DNA from: JASHPR01 sp963815375
Lineage (GTDB): Bacteria; Actinomycetota; Actinomycetes; Streptosporangiales; Streptosporangiaceae
Length of the DNA stretch: 64,000 nt
NCBI GenBank assembly: GCA_963815375.1
Contig: CAWFGX010000004.1
Coordinates: forward strand, 992,001-1,056,000
Direction of reading: 5' to 3'
The notes under the pieces are model-generated. The model saw only the letters and a list, made by a program, of their open reading frames with translations, did not search any database and was not told the DNA's origin. The number at the start of each line of letters is the position of its first letter. Positions within the stretch are counted from its first letter, which is position 1. The position numbers were made by a program, and so were the translations under genes. Below are positions 52,068-60,051 of this stretch, piece after piece.

Positions 52068-53183
52068 TCAGCTGCGCGATGACCCCGTTACCAATGGACC
52101 GCTGCCAGCGCACCGGCCCTGGCGACCGCCTGGAGACAGATAGTAGTGTGACCAGGCGAGCATCACTCCATAGCTGAACGGCGCCGACAGCGCCAGAGCC
52201 GTGTCGTGACCGGTATCAGGCACGAGGAACGTGTGCAGGCATGCAGCCGCTGGGAAATATGGCGATTCTTCCTGGTAGAAGATTGCCTGGCTGCTGCAAT
52301 TGTCATCGTCGGCGGCACAATAGTGGATATCGTGATCACCATCGAGGATCAGCACCGGCACGCGGACCTGTGGCGAGAACAGTTCCCCCTTCGGCCTGGT
52401 TATCAGCTCCGTGAGTGAGATCAGGTCCTTTGTGGCCTCGTCCTGGGCAATGACCTTCGGATCAGCGCCGGGCAGGTAGTAATAGAGGGGGCCGCGGTCA
52501 CCCGGGAGGGTCGTCAGGTATCCCGTATCGAGCCCGCTGTCCGCGAAGCGCGGGTCGTCCACTGCCGGGTAGCTATCTGCCGTGGCGAGAGCGCTAAATG
52601 AGGGGCTGTCCGTATGCCCGTACCCAGTGAGGATCGCCGCATCGACATCACCGTAAGTAGCGATCTCATCTACGCCGTATGCCGAGCCGAACGAGTGACC
52701 GACGTACAGCACACGGGAGAAGCTCATGCCCAGCTGTCCAGATCGCAGCGCCTGAATGACCTCGTGCAAGGTAAAGACGATGTTCGTGGCAGTGAGGCTC
52801 GTGCTCGGTGGATGGCTGCTCTGACCGTCACCCAAACGGTCGATGTCCAGCACGGCGTAGCCTGCCCTGAGCGCCGCGTTGACATAGGAGTAATCGATGC
52901 CGTCAATGACACCGAAGTCCCAGTAATCGTGGTTATACGTTCCTCCGTGAACGAGGAACTGGACGGTCTGTGGTGTAGGGCCAGGAGGAAGGCAGAGTTC
53001 ACCCCAGATGCCGTATGACGTCGGCTGCCCAGGCTGAAGCGCAACCGGTATGGTAACCGTCTGGCACGCCCTACTTGGCGCCGATCTGGCCAGGGCTGCC
53101 GGTGCGGCAGCCGCGAGTGAACCCGATAGCACGACAGCTGCGAAGGCCGCGATGGATACTATGGCCCGCCTTGAACGATGCAC
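52068..53183 (-). CDS. Secreted alpha/beta hydrolase
   Basis: A 371-residue exported serine hydrolase. The Sec signal peptide is RSRRAIVSIAAFAAVVLSGS with an AAAAPAALA cleavage region. The oxyanion region is FLVHGGTYNHDYWD, the nucleophile elbow YVGHSFGSAYG, the acid probably in LILDGDHDIHYC and the His in VPDTGHDTAL. Cys residues near CQTVTIP, HYCAADDDNC and ACLHTF may form disulfides, as expected for an extracellular enzyme. Substrate unknown. It is flanked by gene relics on both sides. Confidence 0.87.
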   Translation of the reverse strand: MHRSRRAIVSIAAFAAVVLSGSLAAAAPAALARSAPSRACQTVTIPVALQPGQPTSYGIWGELCLPPGPTPQTVQFLVHGGTYNHDYWDFGVIDGIDYSYVNAALRAGYAVLDIDRLGDGQSSHPPSTSLTATNIVFTLHEVIQALRSGQLGMSFSRVLYVGHSFGSAYGVDEIATYGDVDAAILTGYGHTDSPSFSALATADSYPAVDDPRFADSGLDTGYLTTLPGDRGPLYYYLPGADPKVIAQDEATKDLISLTELITRPKGELFSPQVRVPVLILDGDHDIHYCAADDDNCSSQAIFYQEESPYFPAAACLHTFLVPDTGHDTALALSAPFSYGVMLAWSHYYLSPGGRQGRCAGSGPLVTGSSRS

Positions 53184-53411
53184 ATCAAACTCCTAGGTCG
53201 GACGTACGGGTGTGCTGTGATATGCCGATACTTTCCGGGCCCTCACCGCCGGTCAGGGCCACGTCCCGGCGGGTGGGAGTATGAGATGACCGCTTCGCTA
53301 TCATTGGCATTTAAGCACCAATAGCCTCAGTTGTCACCGCGATCGCATCAGTTTCAGCGATGGCGGCCGTTTTCTTGCATACAGTGCGGATTTCGGGGGC
53401 TATGAACCTTT

Positions 53412-53536
53412 TCATGCGGCGATCTCGCGGATGATGCCCCGATCCGGGTGGCGGTCAGGTCGTGTGCGGCGCCGGTCAGGGGGCCGGACACCCACGGGAT
53501 CTCAGCATCCGGAGCGCAGACGACCTGCAGGTTCAT
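53412..53536 (-). pseudogene. IS5-family transposase fragment
   Basis: The minus strand reads NLQVVCAPDAEIPWVSGPLT and GAAHDLTATR, then after a one-base shift GIIREIAA before TGA. This is the DDE transposase core of IS5-like elements (VQVxCxPDGxxxWVSxPLPGxxHDxTAAR). Both ends of the element and the rest of the DDE domain are missing. Confidence 0.6.
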
Positions 53537-53615
53537 GCGTGGGTGTCCCTCGCCCCGGGGTTGGTACCGGCCGGGGCGCGGGGTGCCCTGGTCAGGTGCC
53601 TGGGCGGGCGGTGTG

Positions 53616-53830
53616 CTAACAGAGGGACGAGGTACTGGGCGTTTGGCTGCCCCAGCCGGTGACTGGGTCCCAGCCGGGTCCGGCGTTGTATCCGGTGATG
53701 ATCCCGGCGGGCGTCACTACCGAGTTGTCGCCGGTGATCACGTCGAAGGCCTGGTGGGCAATCGGGGCTGCGGGCGATCGGGTAGATGGCGGGGTTGACG
53801 AAGCCGAGGGGGTGTCCGGCTTGCTGGCCG
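53616..53830 (-). pseudogene. C-terminal remnant of an S53 (sedolisin/kumamolisin-like) peptidase gene
   Basis: One minus-strand frame reads QAGQQAGHPLGFVNPAIYPI and, after a shift, the next reads HQAFDVITGDNSVVTPAG and YNAGPGWDPVTGWGSQTPST to TAG. The LGxxNPxxY and FxDIT-GxN-s and GxGWDPVTGWG blocks form the calcium-binding C-terminal end of sedolisins. The catalytic Glu, Asp and Ser regions are absent. It is a frameshifted relic. Confidence 0.7.
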
Positions 53831-54162
53831 GCCTGCAAGACGGCGTCGGCGCGGTTGCCCGCGGCCGGCCCCAGCGAGCGCCCGGTGCACTTCCGGACCG
53901 TCGGCGACCGGTTCTGCACCGCGTTCGTCGCGAACAAACCTGGTGCCCATGAGCCAGACCATTGGGCGTAACCGTCAGGCAGACGACCTCAACCGCCCAG
54001 CCGTCCGCACTCGGCCACCGCCTGCACACGAGGCCATCCGCGACTTCGCAAACGTCTTGCCGCTGCCGATAACGGGCGGCCGCTCGTGCTCTCCACGAGC
54101 ACGCCGGATTCCCGCCTGTGGCGCATTGCTTCCGCTTGACCCTGTTGTGTCACGTTCCTGCA
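53831..54162. other. Interval without a recognisable gene
   Basis: Long frames on both strands overlap here but none has recognisable motifs, consistent codon bias and a start. I see no promoter or structured element I would defend. Confidence 0.4.
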
Positions 54163-54495
54163 CTAGACAATCTGACCGCTTTGCATCATGGAGAGCCCAA
54201 CGGAAACCGCCTCAAAAGCGTAGGTCAGGGTACTAGGATCGTCGATGGTGTCCCATCGGCTCAGCGAACCGCTCGGCGCCAGCTCGAAGAGAATACATTT
54301 CTGGCTCTTGGTCAGTAGCGCGCCAAATTCGCTTCCATCCTCACCCCAGATCATACCAGCGAGAACAGTCTCAGAAGCTCGCAATCCTTTTGCTTTCAAC
54401 AGCTCGTGAAGCTCCGTGCTATCTTCATCACGGAGGATCTCGGTAAGCTCCCTGACTTCCTGTTGAAGAAGCTCTTCGCGTGCAGCCATCGCCAT
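54163..54495 (-). CDS. Hypothetical protein
   Basis: A 110-residue acidic protein: REELLQQEVRELTEILRDED with a heptad-like N-terminal helix, then LLKAKGLRASETVLAGMIWG and SKCILFELAPSGSLSRW-like strands (read as SQKCILFELAPSGSLSRWDT). Base composition is lower in GC than the neighbours, suggesting an acquired gene. I recognise no family. The ATG begins ATGGCGATGGC; a second in-frame ATG follows two codons later. Confidence 0.5.
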   Translation of the reverse strand: MAMAAREELLQQEVRELTEILRDEDSTELHELLKAKGLRASETVLAGMIWGEDGSEFGALLTKSQKCILFELAPSGSLSRWDTIDDPSTLTYAFEAVSVGLSMMQSGQIV

Positions 54496-54921
54496 GATCC
54501 CGTTCCCAAGTATCGCTGATAAGGCCGCCAGTCCTTACGGCTGGCACCTGTGCGGAGCGCCGCAATGCGCTTCGTCGCGCATCCAGCCACGCCCTCACCG
54601 CCCCAGCATCCCACCCCGCCCACCCGAGCCGCCTGCACAAACTGCTGATACGAGGCCATGAACACCCGCAAGTCAAACTCCAGCCGGACTTGCCAGAAGT
54701 GCCACGATCGGGCTCCATGGCGGTTCTCAAGACCGCCGCCACAGCCGTGTAGAGCTGGACGCTACGGCACGAGGGTTCATGTTTAGCCGCGTACTTGCCA
54801 GCTGGCCCACTCGCGTGCGCGGCTTCGGAAGCCGTTGCCTATCCGCGAGCTACCCGAGATCTCTGCCTCGCTGACACCTTCTCGTGACTCGGTAGGGTGC
54901 GTACTGATCGACGCAGAACGG
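54496..54921. other. Interval without a supported gene
   Basis: A minus-strand frame reads EFDLRVFMASYQQFVQAARV with fair codon bias but has no motif and ends in the next gene's region. Nothing else is supported. Confidence 0.35.
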
Positions 54922-55695
54922 CTAGGTCTGAATGCCTTGAGCGAGGATTGCCTTAAGGGCGTTAGCCACGCAGAACGCCTGCCGCGCTGAGCCTCCAGCG
55001 CCAGCGGCGGAGTCACAGGCCTCTGGTCTGGCCCGCCCCGGGTACGTATCCCAGAAAACGGACCGTTTTACCGGGCAACTCGTCACCGGTCCTGGGCAAA
55101 CTGTGACTTTGACCGGTAATTGGCGGGAAATCTTCAGCACTATATAGTTGGCGACGTCGGCGAATTGCAGCGCTTCGCCGGGTCGCAGCACGCGGTGGAT
55201 CTCCGCGAGCACCGTCCTTTTGTCTGCGCAGAGATTGATCGCGCCGTTCGAGATGACGACGTCGGCCCAGCCGTCCTCGATGGGCAGGGCCTCGGCCAGG
55301 CCTTCGCGGAAGCCGACCTGCTTCAACCCGAGCGCGTCGGCGCAGGCCCGGGACTTCGCGACCATCTCGGGTGTCATGTCGATGCCGATCACATGGCCCT
55401 GGTCACCAACCAGCCGGGCTGCGACGAAGGCATCGAAGCCGACGCCCGGGCCGACGTCCACGACTTTCTCGCCGCGCTTGAGATGGCGCAGCGAGAAGGG
55501 GTTGCTCACGCCGGCGAAGGACTCCACGGCGCGGTCGGGAAGCGCATCAACGATGGAGTGCGGGTATCCGAGTCGCTGCGCGAGCGGGCGGCCGGTGCAG
55601 AAGTCGAAACTGCGCTCCGGGTCGACCGCGACGTCGCGGTACTTTCCGCGAATCTCGCGACGCAGGGCCTCGTGATCAATGATCTCGCCGTCCAC
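54922..55695 (-). CDS. Class I SAM-dependent methyltransferase (ArsM-like) with a divergent C terminus
   Basis: The first ~185 residues are a good arsenite-methyltransferase/UbiE-like domain: GVSNPFSLRHLKRGEKVVDV, VGPGVGFDAFVAARLVGDQG (motif I), IGIDMTPEMVAKSRACADAL, EDGWADVVISNGAINLCADK and VLRPGEALQFADVAN. The Cys residues that bind arsenic in true ArsM proteins are not evident in the expected N-terminal position apart from one in FDFCTGRP. After FADVAN the sequence departs from the family until GAGGSARQAFCVANALKAIL, so the C-terminal third may be replaced or frameshifted. The GTG at 55695 follows GAGAGG and lies 13 bp after the next methyltransferase gene. Confidence 0.75.
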   Translation of the reverse strand: MDGEIIDHEALRREIRGKYRDVAVDPERSFDFCTGRPLAQRLGYPHSIVDALPDRAVESFAGVSNPFSLRHLKRGEKVVDVGPGVGFDAFVAARLVGDQGHVIGIDMTPEMVAKSRACADALGLKQVGFREGLAEALPIEDGWADVVISNGAINLCADKRTVLAEIHRVLRPGEALQFADVANYIVLKISRQLPVKVTVCPGPVTSCPVKRSVFWDTYPGRARPEACDSAAGAGGSARQAFCVANALKAILAQGIQT

Positions 55696-55708
55696 CGGTC
55701 ATTACCTC

Positions 55709-56572
55709 TCAGCCCGGGCGCCGGGCCGCCGCCAGCACCCGCCTGGGATAAGGCTGCATCTGGACCGTGAGCATCGCTTCGGCGACCGCGCCGGCGGCGG
55801 CGCGCTCGCCCATCTCCCCGGTGAGCATGTCGCTCGCGTCCACGATGGCGCCAAACGCCGCGTTCACTCGCTCGCGCCATCCCGGAGTTTCCTCGTACGC
55901 CTCGACGTCGAAACCGGCCGCTTCGAGCAGCGGCACGTAGTCGGGGACCGGATCAGCGCCGATCACCGGCACCCCCGCCACCTTCGCCGGATCTACCTCG
56001 AACGCGATGATCGACACCCGGCCGCCAGGCCGCAGGATGCGGAAGAACTCGGCGAGCGCCGCGCGCTTGTCGGGCGCGTACTGGAAGGCGTCGACGCTCA
56101 TCACCGCGTCGACCGCGCCGTCGGGAAGGTTCGTCTGCTCGAAGGTGCCCTGCTGGAAACGGGAGCGGTCCGCCAGGCCAGCGGCACGCGCTCGGGTCCG
56201 GGCGGCGGCGAGCCCGGCCGCGGATGGATCGGCTCCGATCAAGGACGCACCGGACTGTTCCGCCATCCACAAGCCCGGGCCTCCCGCGCCGCAGGCGAGA
56301 TCGGCGAATACGTCGCCGGGCCCGACCTCGAGCAACTCGCGCATGCGCCGCGCCTCGGTGACCGTCAGGAAGCCGATATGCGCGAACTCCCCGGGAAAGT
56401 CCGCGTCGTACGCGTTCGTCCGCCACAAGCGATTGAAGGTCTCGCCCCGGGGCAGCGCGTCGTAGATGGCGTCGTACCCGTCTAGGACTATCTGGAAGAC
56501 CCCGGTGCCGGTGACGTCATCGGTCGGAGGAGCCGCCGCCTGGGTGCTCTGGTGGTCGTGCGGCGCGCTCAT
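55709..56572 (-). CDS. Class I SAM-dependent methyltransferase
   Basis: A 287-residue methyltransferase. Motif I is ELLEVGPGDVFADLACGAGG, motif II SLIGADPSAAGLAAARTRAR, then FQQGTFEQTNLPDGAVDAVM and SVDAFQYAPDKRAALAEFFR and ILRPGGRVSIIAFEVD. It belongs to the small-molecule methyltransferase group (similar in layout to geranyl- or polyketide-methylating enzymes). Its ATG overlaps the stop of the ECF sigma factor as ATGA, so the sigma gene and both methyltransferase genes form one operon. Substrate unknown. Confidence 0.9.
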   Translation of the reverse strand: MSAPHDHQSTQAAAPPTDDVTGTGVFQIVLDGYDAIYDALPRGETFNRLWRTNAYDADFPGEFAHIGFLTVTEARRMRELLEVGPGDVFADLACGAGGPGLWMAEQSGASLIGADPSAAGLAAARTRARAAGLADRSRFQQGTFEQTNLPDGAVDAVMSVDAFQYAPDKRAALAEFFRILRPGGRVSIIAFEVDPAKVAGVPVIGADPVPDYVPLLEAAGFDVEAYEETPGWRERVNAAFGAIVDASDMLTGEMGERAAAGAVAEAMLTVQMQPYPRRVLAAARRPG

Positions 56573-57144
56573 GCGCTTGTCCGTGCCTTCGGTTCGCTGA
56601 TTGATGCCGCGAGCGCGCGCCGTGCCCGGTGCAGACGGCTCTTTGTCGCGCGGACACCGATGCCAAGCCGCTGCGCGGTCCGTTCAGCCGGCAGGCCCAG
56701 CAAGTCCACGAGCACGACTACGTCGCGTTGCGCGGCCGGCAGCGCCGCAAGGGCGTCCGCCACAACAAGGCGGTTCACCACCGCACTGGGGATGTCTGGC
56801 CGGGCAGTCTCCGGGACGGCATCGAGCGGAACCAGGATCACCCCCGGCACAGGGCGCAGGCAGGCATTGCGGATGGTTACGAACAGCCAGCTCGTCACCG
56901 TCTCCGCGGCCCGCAGCGCCCCGACTCGCCGGACCAGGGCCGTCAGCGCGTCCTGCACCGCGTCCTCGGCATCCTCACGGCTCGGGCAACTCCGGGCGGC
57001 GAACCGCTGCGCGCTGGGAAACACCGCCCGCAGCAGGCCGTCCAGCGCGGCCGGCTCGCCCCGCTGCGCCCGCGCGAACCACACGTCCAGGCCGTCCTCG
57101 TTCGAGGACACGGAGCCGGCACGTCGCACTCTTCCGTCCACCAC
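56569..57144 (-). CDS. ECF-subfamily RNA polymerase sigma factor
   Basis: A 191-residue sigma-70-like factor with region 2 FARAQRGEPAALDGLLRAVF and SCPSREDAEDAVQDALTALV, and region 4 DALAALPAAQRDVVVLVDLL and GLPAERTAQRLGIGVRATKS followed by RLHRARRAL. No anti-sigma gene is adjacent; instead it is translationally coupled to a methyltransferase gene. The GTG at 57144 follows GGGGAGG; the longer frame to 57213 is less likely. It probably autoregulates its operon; a promoter consensus cannot be defined from one site. Confidence 0.9.
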   Translation of the reverse strand: MVDGRVRRAGSVSSNEDGLDVWFARAQRGEPAALDGLLRAVFPSAQRFAARSCPSREDAEDAVQDALTALVRRVGALRAAETVTSWLFVTIRNACLRPVPGVILVPLDAVPETARPDIPSAVVNRLVVADALAALPAAQRDVVVLVDLLGLPAERTAQRLGIGVRATKSRLHRARRALAASISEPKARTSA

Positions 57145-57453
57145 GGCATCCTCCCCTGTCAGCGCGCCGCCGTGAAGTACGAGCCCGATCCACGCCAAAA
57201 GGATTCGCGGCAATCCTGACGAGCAGGGTCGCTACCGCCCGTGCAGGCGGCTCTGCCGCCGCCGGCCGGTCAAGGACGCGAGAATCGGTTCCCGTCGCGC
57301 GCCGGGAACCTGCCGCCAGCTACCGGCTCAACAGTCGCACGCGAGTGCTCAGCATGGCGCCCCTGGCTGGGGTGCGCAGCCGACCCCGCCTCGCCATTGC
57401 GCCTCACCAGTCAGTCGAATCCGGTCTGCCATGACCACCCGAACATTAGGCCT
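57145..57453. other. Upstream region of the sigma operon
   Basis: No gene is supported on either strand in these ~310 bp. It should include the promoter of the ECF sigma operon and ends at the IS1380 terminal repeat. Confidence 0.4.
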
Positions 57454-58019
57454 CTTAGTCTCGATGCACCGCGTAAATGGGTCTTTGTTCGGGCGAGCTA
57501 ACGCGAAAGGTGCCCTCTGACCTGGGACGATGGGAGTTGCTGACGCTTCCATGTACCAGGCGGAGAGGACACCTCGCAAGTGCGATTGTTGCATGACCTG
57601 GCGAAGATCCACGCATCGTTTGATGACCCGAATCTCGTGTCGCAGGCAGGCCTGGTCCCGGCGACGGCCCTGGCGCAGCGGGCAGGACTGGGTGAACTGG
57701 CCGGGGAGCATGTGCGTATCCGCCGGCCGTACGGCGTGAACGCGCAGGTGAAGACCGAGTGCCTGGTGGCCGGGATGATCGCCGGGGCGGACAGCATTGA
57801 TGACATGGGCCTGCTGCGCCACGGCGCTGTGCGGATGCTGTTCGGCGGGGTGCGGGCGCCGTCCACGCTGGGGTCGTTCCTGCGGTCGTTCACCTGGGGC
57901 AACGTGCTGCAGCTGCCGAAGGTCCACCGGCTGTTCCTGGCGGAACTGGCCGGCTGGACTCCGCTGCTGCCCGGCGCGGACGTGCTCGCCTTCGTCGATG
58001 TGGACTCGCAGCAGAAACG
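57454..58019 (+). mobile_element. IS1380-family element, 5' fragment with transposase N terminus
   Basis: It starts with the terminal repeat CTTAGTCTCGATGCACCGCG plus TAAA (57454-57477). The transposase frame opens at GTG 57580 and reads LAKIHASFDDPNLVSQAGLV, VAGMIAGADSIDDMGLLRHG, VRAPSTLGSFLRSFTWGN and PLLPGADVLAFVDVDSQQKR. The match ends at about 58019, before the rest of the DDE domain. The sequence after this (DDHPILGMPL) is unrelated. The fragment shares its first ~270 bp with the remnant at 30579-31038. Confidence 0.85.
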
Positions 58020-58113
58020 ACTGGACGATCATCCGATTCTCGGAATGCCCCTGGCAAGACAATCCGTGCGCGACAATCCGCAGTATCCGGTGTGGCAGTG
58101 GGGAGGGCTGGGA

Positions 58114-58455
58114 TTAGGGAGCGGGCTTGCGGCCGGGATCGCCGTTGTCGTCCTGTGCGTTCCCGCGCTGCTGCCGTTCGGCCAGGGCCAGGGTGTCCAT
58201 GATGACGCGCAGCGCCGCGTCGCGGTCGTCGTGGGCGCGGTTGACCTGCTCGGCCTTCAGGGCCGTGGTGGCCTGCAAGGCTGGCGTCTCCTCGCGCTGC
58301 CATTCGCCGAACTGCTCACGCCACTGGTTTGGGCTCAGACCCAGGGCGGTCGCGGTCAGCATCGCGACCATAGTGGGGATGGCCGACGGCGCGACGTCGA
58401 CTGTCATATGCCGCAGCCCGATCACCGGCTCCAGACATGAGGCAAGCTGGGACAA
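58114..58455 (-). CDS. Hypothetical protein
   Basis: A 113-residue predicted protein: PSAIPTMVAMLTATALGLSP then NQWREQFGEWQREETPALQA and EQVNRAHDDRDAALRVIMDT. It is mostly alpha-helical and charged. I recognise no family. An internal ATG (codon 17, MTVDVAPS) may be the true start. It is divergent from the WXG100-like gene pair, with about 90 bp between starts, so it may relate to type VII secretion substrates; this is inference from position only. Confidence 0.45.
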   Translation of the reverse strand: MSQLASCLEPVIGLRHMTVDVAPSAIPTMVAMLTATALGLSPNQWREQFGEWQREETPALQATTALKAEQVNRAHDDRDAALRVIMDTLALAERQQRGNAQDDNGDPGRKPAP

Positions 58456-58548
58456 GACGGGACAGGCGGTTCCCTGTGCCGGCTGCGTAACGACGGTATC
58501 GTCGCTGACCTATCTGCTTAGTCTCCGTTCCTGGCGAGGGGGCTTTCC

Positions 58549-58863
58549 GTGGGCCAGGGTTTCACCGTTAAAGCGGACGCACTTTCGGCGGGCGGCCACC
58601 AGGTAGCCGGTCTTGTGTCCGCTGTTGAATCGACCGCCTCCGATGTGGTCCAGGCCATCACCGGGATGGCGGGGTCGGCATCCGGGCACATGGGACTCGC
58701 GTCGGCCCTGATGTCCGCCGCGGAATGCCACACCAAGACCTTCCGCGGCCTTGGCACCTTGTACCAGCACCTCGGCGGCAGCCTCGCGGCGGCCGCCGAC
58801 AACTACGACGGGGCCGATCAGACATGCCTCGCGCATGTCTCCACGATCGGAGGCTGCCGGTGA
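58549..58863 (+). CDS. WXG100-like/ESX-associated small helical protein
   Basis: A 104-residue helical protein: FTVKADALSAGGHQVAGLVS, then SDVVQAITGMAGSASGHMGL and TFRGLGTLYQHLGGSLAAAA with DNYDGADQ at the end. The pattern of a helical hairpin with DNY near the C terminus is that of EspC-like or type VII secretion target proteins. A GTG starts the frame. The stop overlaps the next gene's start as GTGA, so the two products are co-translated and may form a heterodimer. No ESX ATPase gene is present in the window. Confidence 0.75.
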   Translation: MGQGFTVKADALSAGGHQVAGLVSAVESTASDVVQAITGMAGSASGHMGLASALMSAAECHTKTFRGLGTLYQHLGGSLAAAADNYDGADQTCLAHVSTIGGCR

Positions 58864-59603
58864 GCTTCGCACTGCTGCCGATGCCGCCGGGGGATCCGGC
58901 TGCCCTGGAAAGCTATGCGTCTACGCTCGCATCGGCGGCGGGACAGATGGACGCGCTCGCGTCGAGCACCGGCCGCGTGACCGCCGACATCAAGAGCAAC
59001 GCGAACTGGACGGGCAGCGCGGCCGATGGGTACTCGGCGTTCACGAGCAGCCTGGTGCAGACCGTGGGCAGCACCGTGCCCAACCTGAACCAGATCGCAT
59101 CCGCCGTCCGGAACTACGCCGCATGCCTGCGCACCGCCCAGGAAAAGGTCGCCGCCTACAACAAGGCCGCAGAAGCCGCCTCCTGCCTCATCCCGCAGAA
59201 ACAGCCCGCCGCCTTCGCCGCCCTGGCCGGGCCCAGGGACGACGCGGAAGCGGCGGTGATCGCCGCGGATACCGCTGGTGACATCGCCGCGGCAGACGTC
59301 CAAGGTTCGGCGACCATCCAGTCGGTCTATCTCCAGCAGCAGGTGCACCTCTTGGACAAGCAGGCACGCCCGGCACCCGCGCCTGTCCTTGGACCCCAAT
59401 GGGAAGCGGCCCCGCCAGATTGGCAACAACGCGCCGCGGCCGCCGCGGCCCAGGCTCAGGCGCGACAGGCGTTTTTCGGGGGGATGGGCCTGCCGCCCGA
59501 TCCACATGTTCCAGAAGATCCCCCGCAAATTGGCCCCGACAACTGGGACGACAAGAACATCCCCTATATCCCCTACTACCCCCCGGAGGAAGACGGGGGA
59601 TGA
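58860..59603 (+). CDS. WXG100-domain protein with proline-rich C-terminal tail
   Basis: A 247-residue protein. Residues 10-100 form a WXG100-like helical hairpin with the turn NWTGSAADGYSAF and downstream LNQIASAVRNYAACLRTAQE. A second helical part follows, and the tail is acidic and proline-rich (PDPHVPEDPPQIGPDNWDDK, then PYIPYYPPEEDGG). It is coupled by GTGA to the preceding small protein. Fused WXG100 proteins with tails are usual effectors or substrates of type VII secretion; no toxin domain is recognisable. The following ATG at 59600 overlaps its stop. Confidence 0.75.
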   Translation: MSFALLPMPPGDPAALESYASTLASAAGQMDALASSTGRVTADIKSNANWTGSAADGYSAFTSSLVQTVGSTVPNLNQIASAVRNYAACLRTAQEKVAAYNKAAEAASCLIPQKQPAAFAALAGPRDDAEAAVIAADTAGDIAAADVQGSATIQSVYLQQQVHLLDKQARPAPAPVLGPQWEAAPPDWQQRAAAAAAQAQARQAFFGGMGLPPDPHVPEDPPQIGPDNWDDKNIPYIPYYPPEEDGG

Positions 59604-60051
59604 GCTTGCTGATCATCGTCGCGTCCCTCTTTGGCAGTTGCGGGTGCGGGGCCTCGCGGCGTGCGGCAGTGGTCACCGCGCGGATCTGCTCGACGGGCCG
59701 CTGCGCCTCGGCCATGACGGCCTGATCGGCGTGAGCCAGGCCGAGCTCAGCCAGTCGTTGAGCGCTGTGCGCAGCGTCCCCGCTGCGCACCGGAGCCACT
59801 AACCGCCTCCTTGCGCAGGTCCGGCCCGCCACGCGAGGGCGTGAACTTTTTATATGCGGATGGCTATATCGGCAATATCGACATCGTCGCCGTCCTGCTT
59901 GCCTGGGTCAGGGCGGTCGACCCGGCCTGCGGCGGTTCGGATAAACCCGTTCGGCCGCGATGTCGCCGAGGATATCCACGCCGACCTGCACCACCCCACA
60001 GCAGTGGGTTCCGAAGGAACGGATATCGCCGCCGTCTGAGTCTGAAGGCCG
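59604..60051. other. Interval between the WXG100-like gene and the MFS gene
   Basis: A short frame from ATG 59600 (overlapping the previous stop) reads SLLIIVASLFGSCGCGASRR and ends after 41 codons; it could be a small lipoprotein-like peptide. A minus-strand frame reads LAHADQAVMAEAQRPVEQIR with good codon bias but no start. I cannot choose between these and call neither. Confidence 0.35.
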
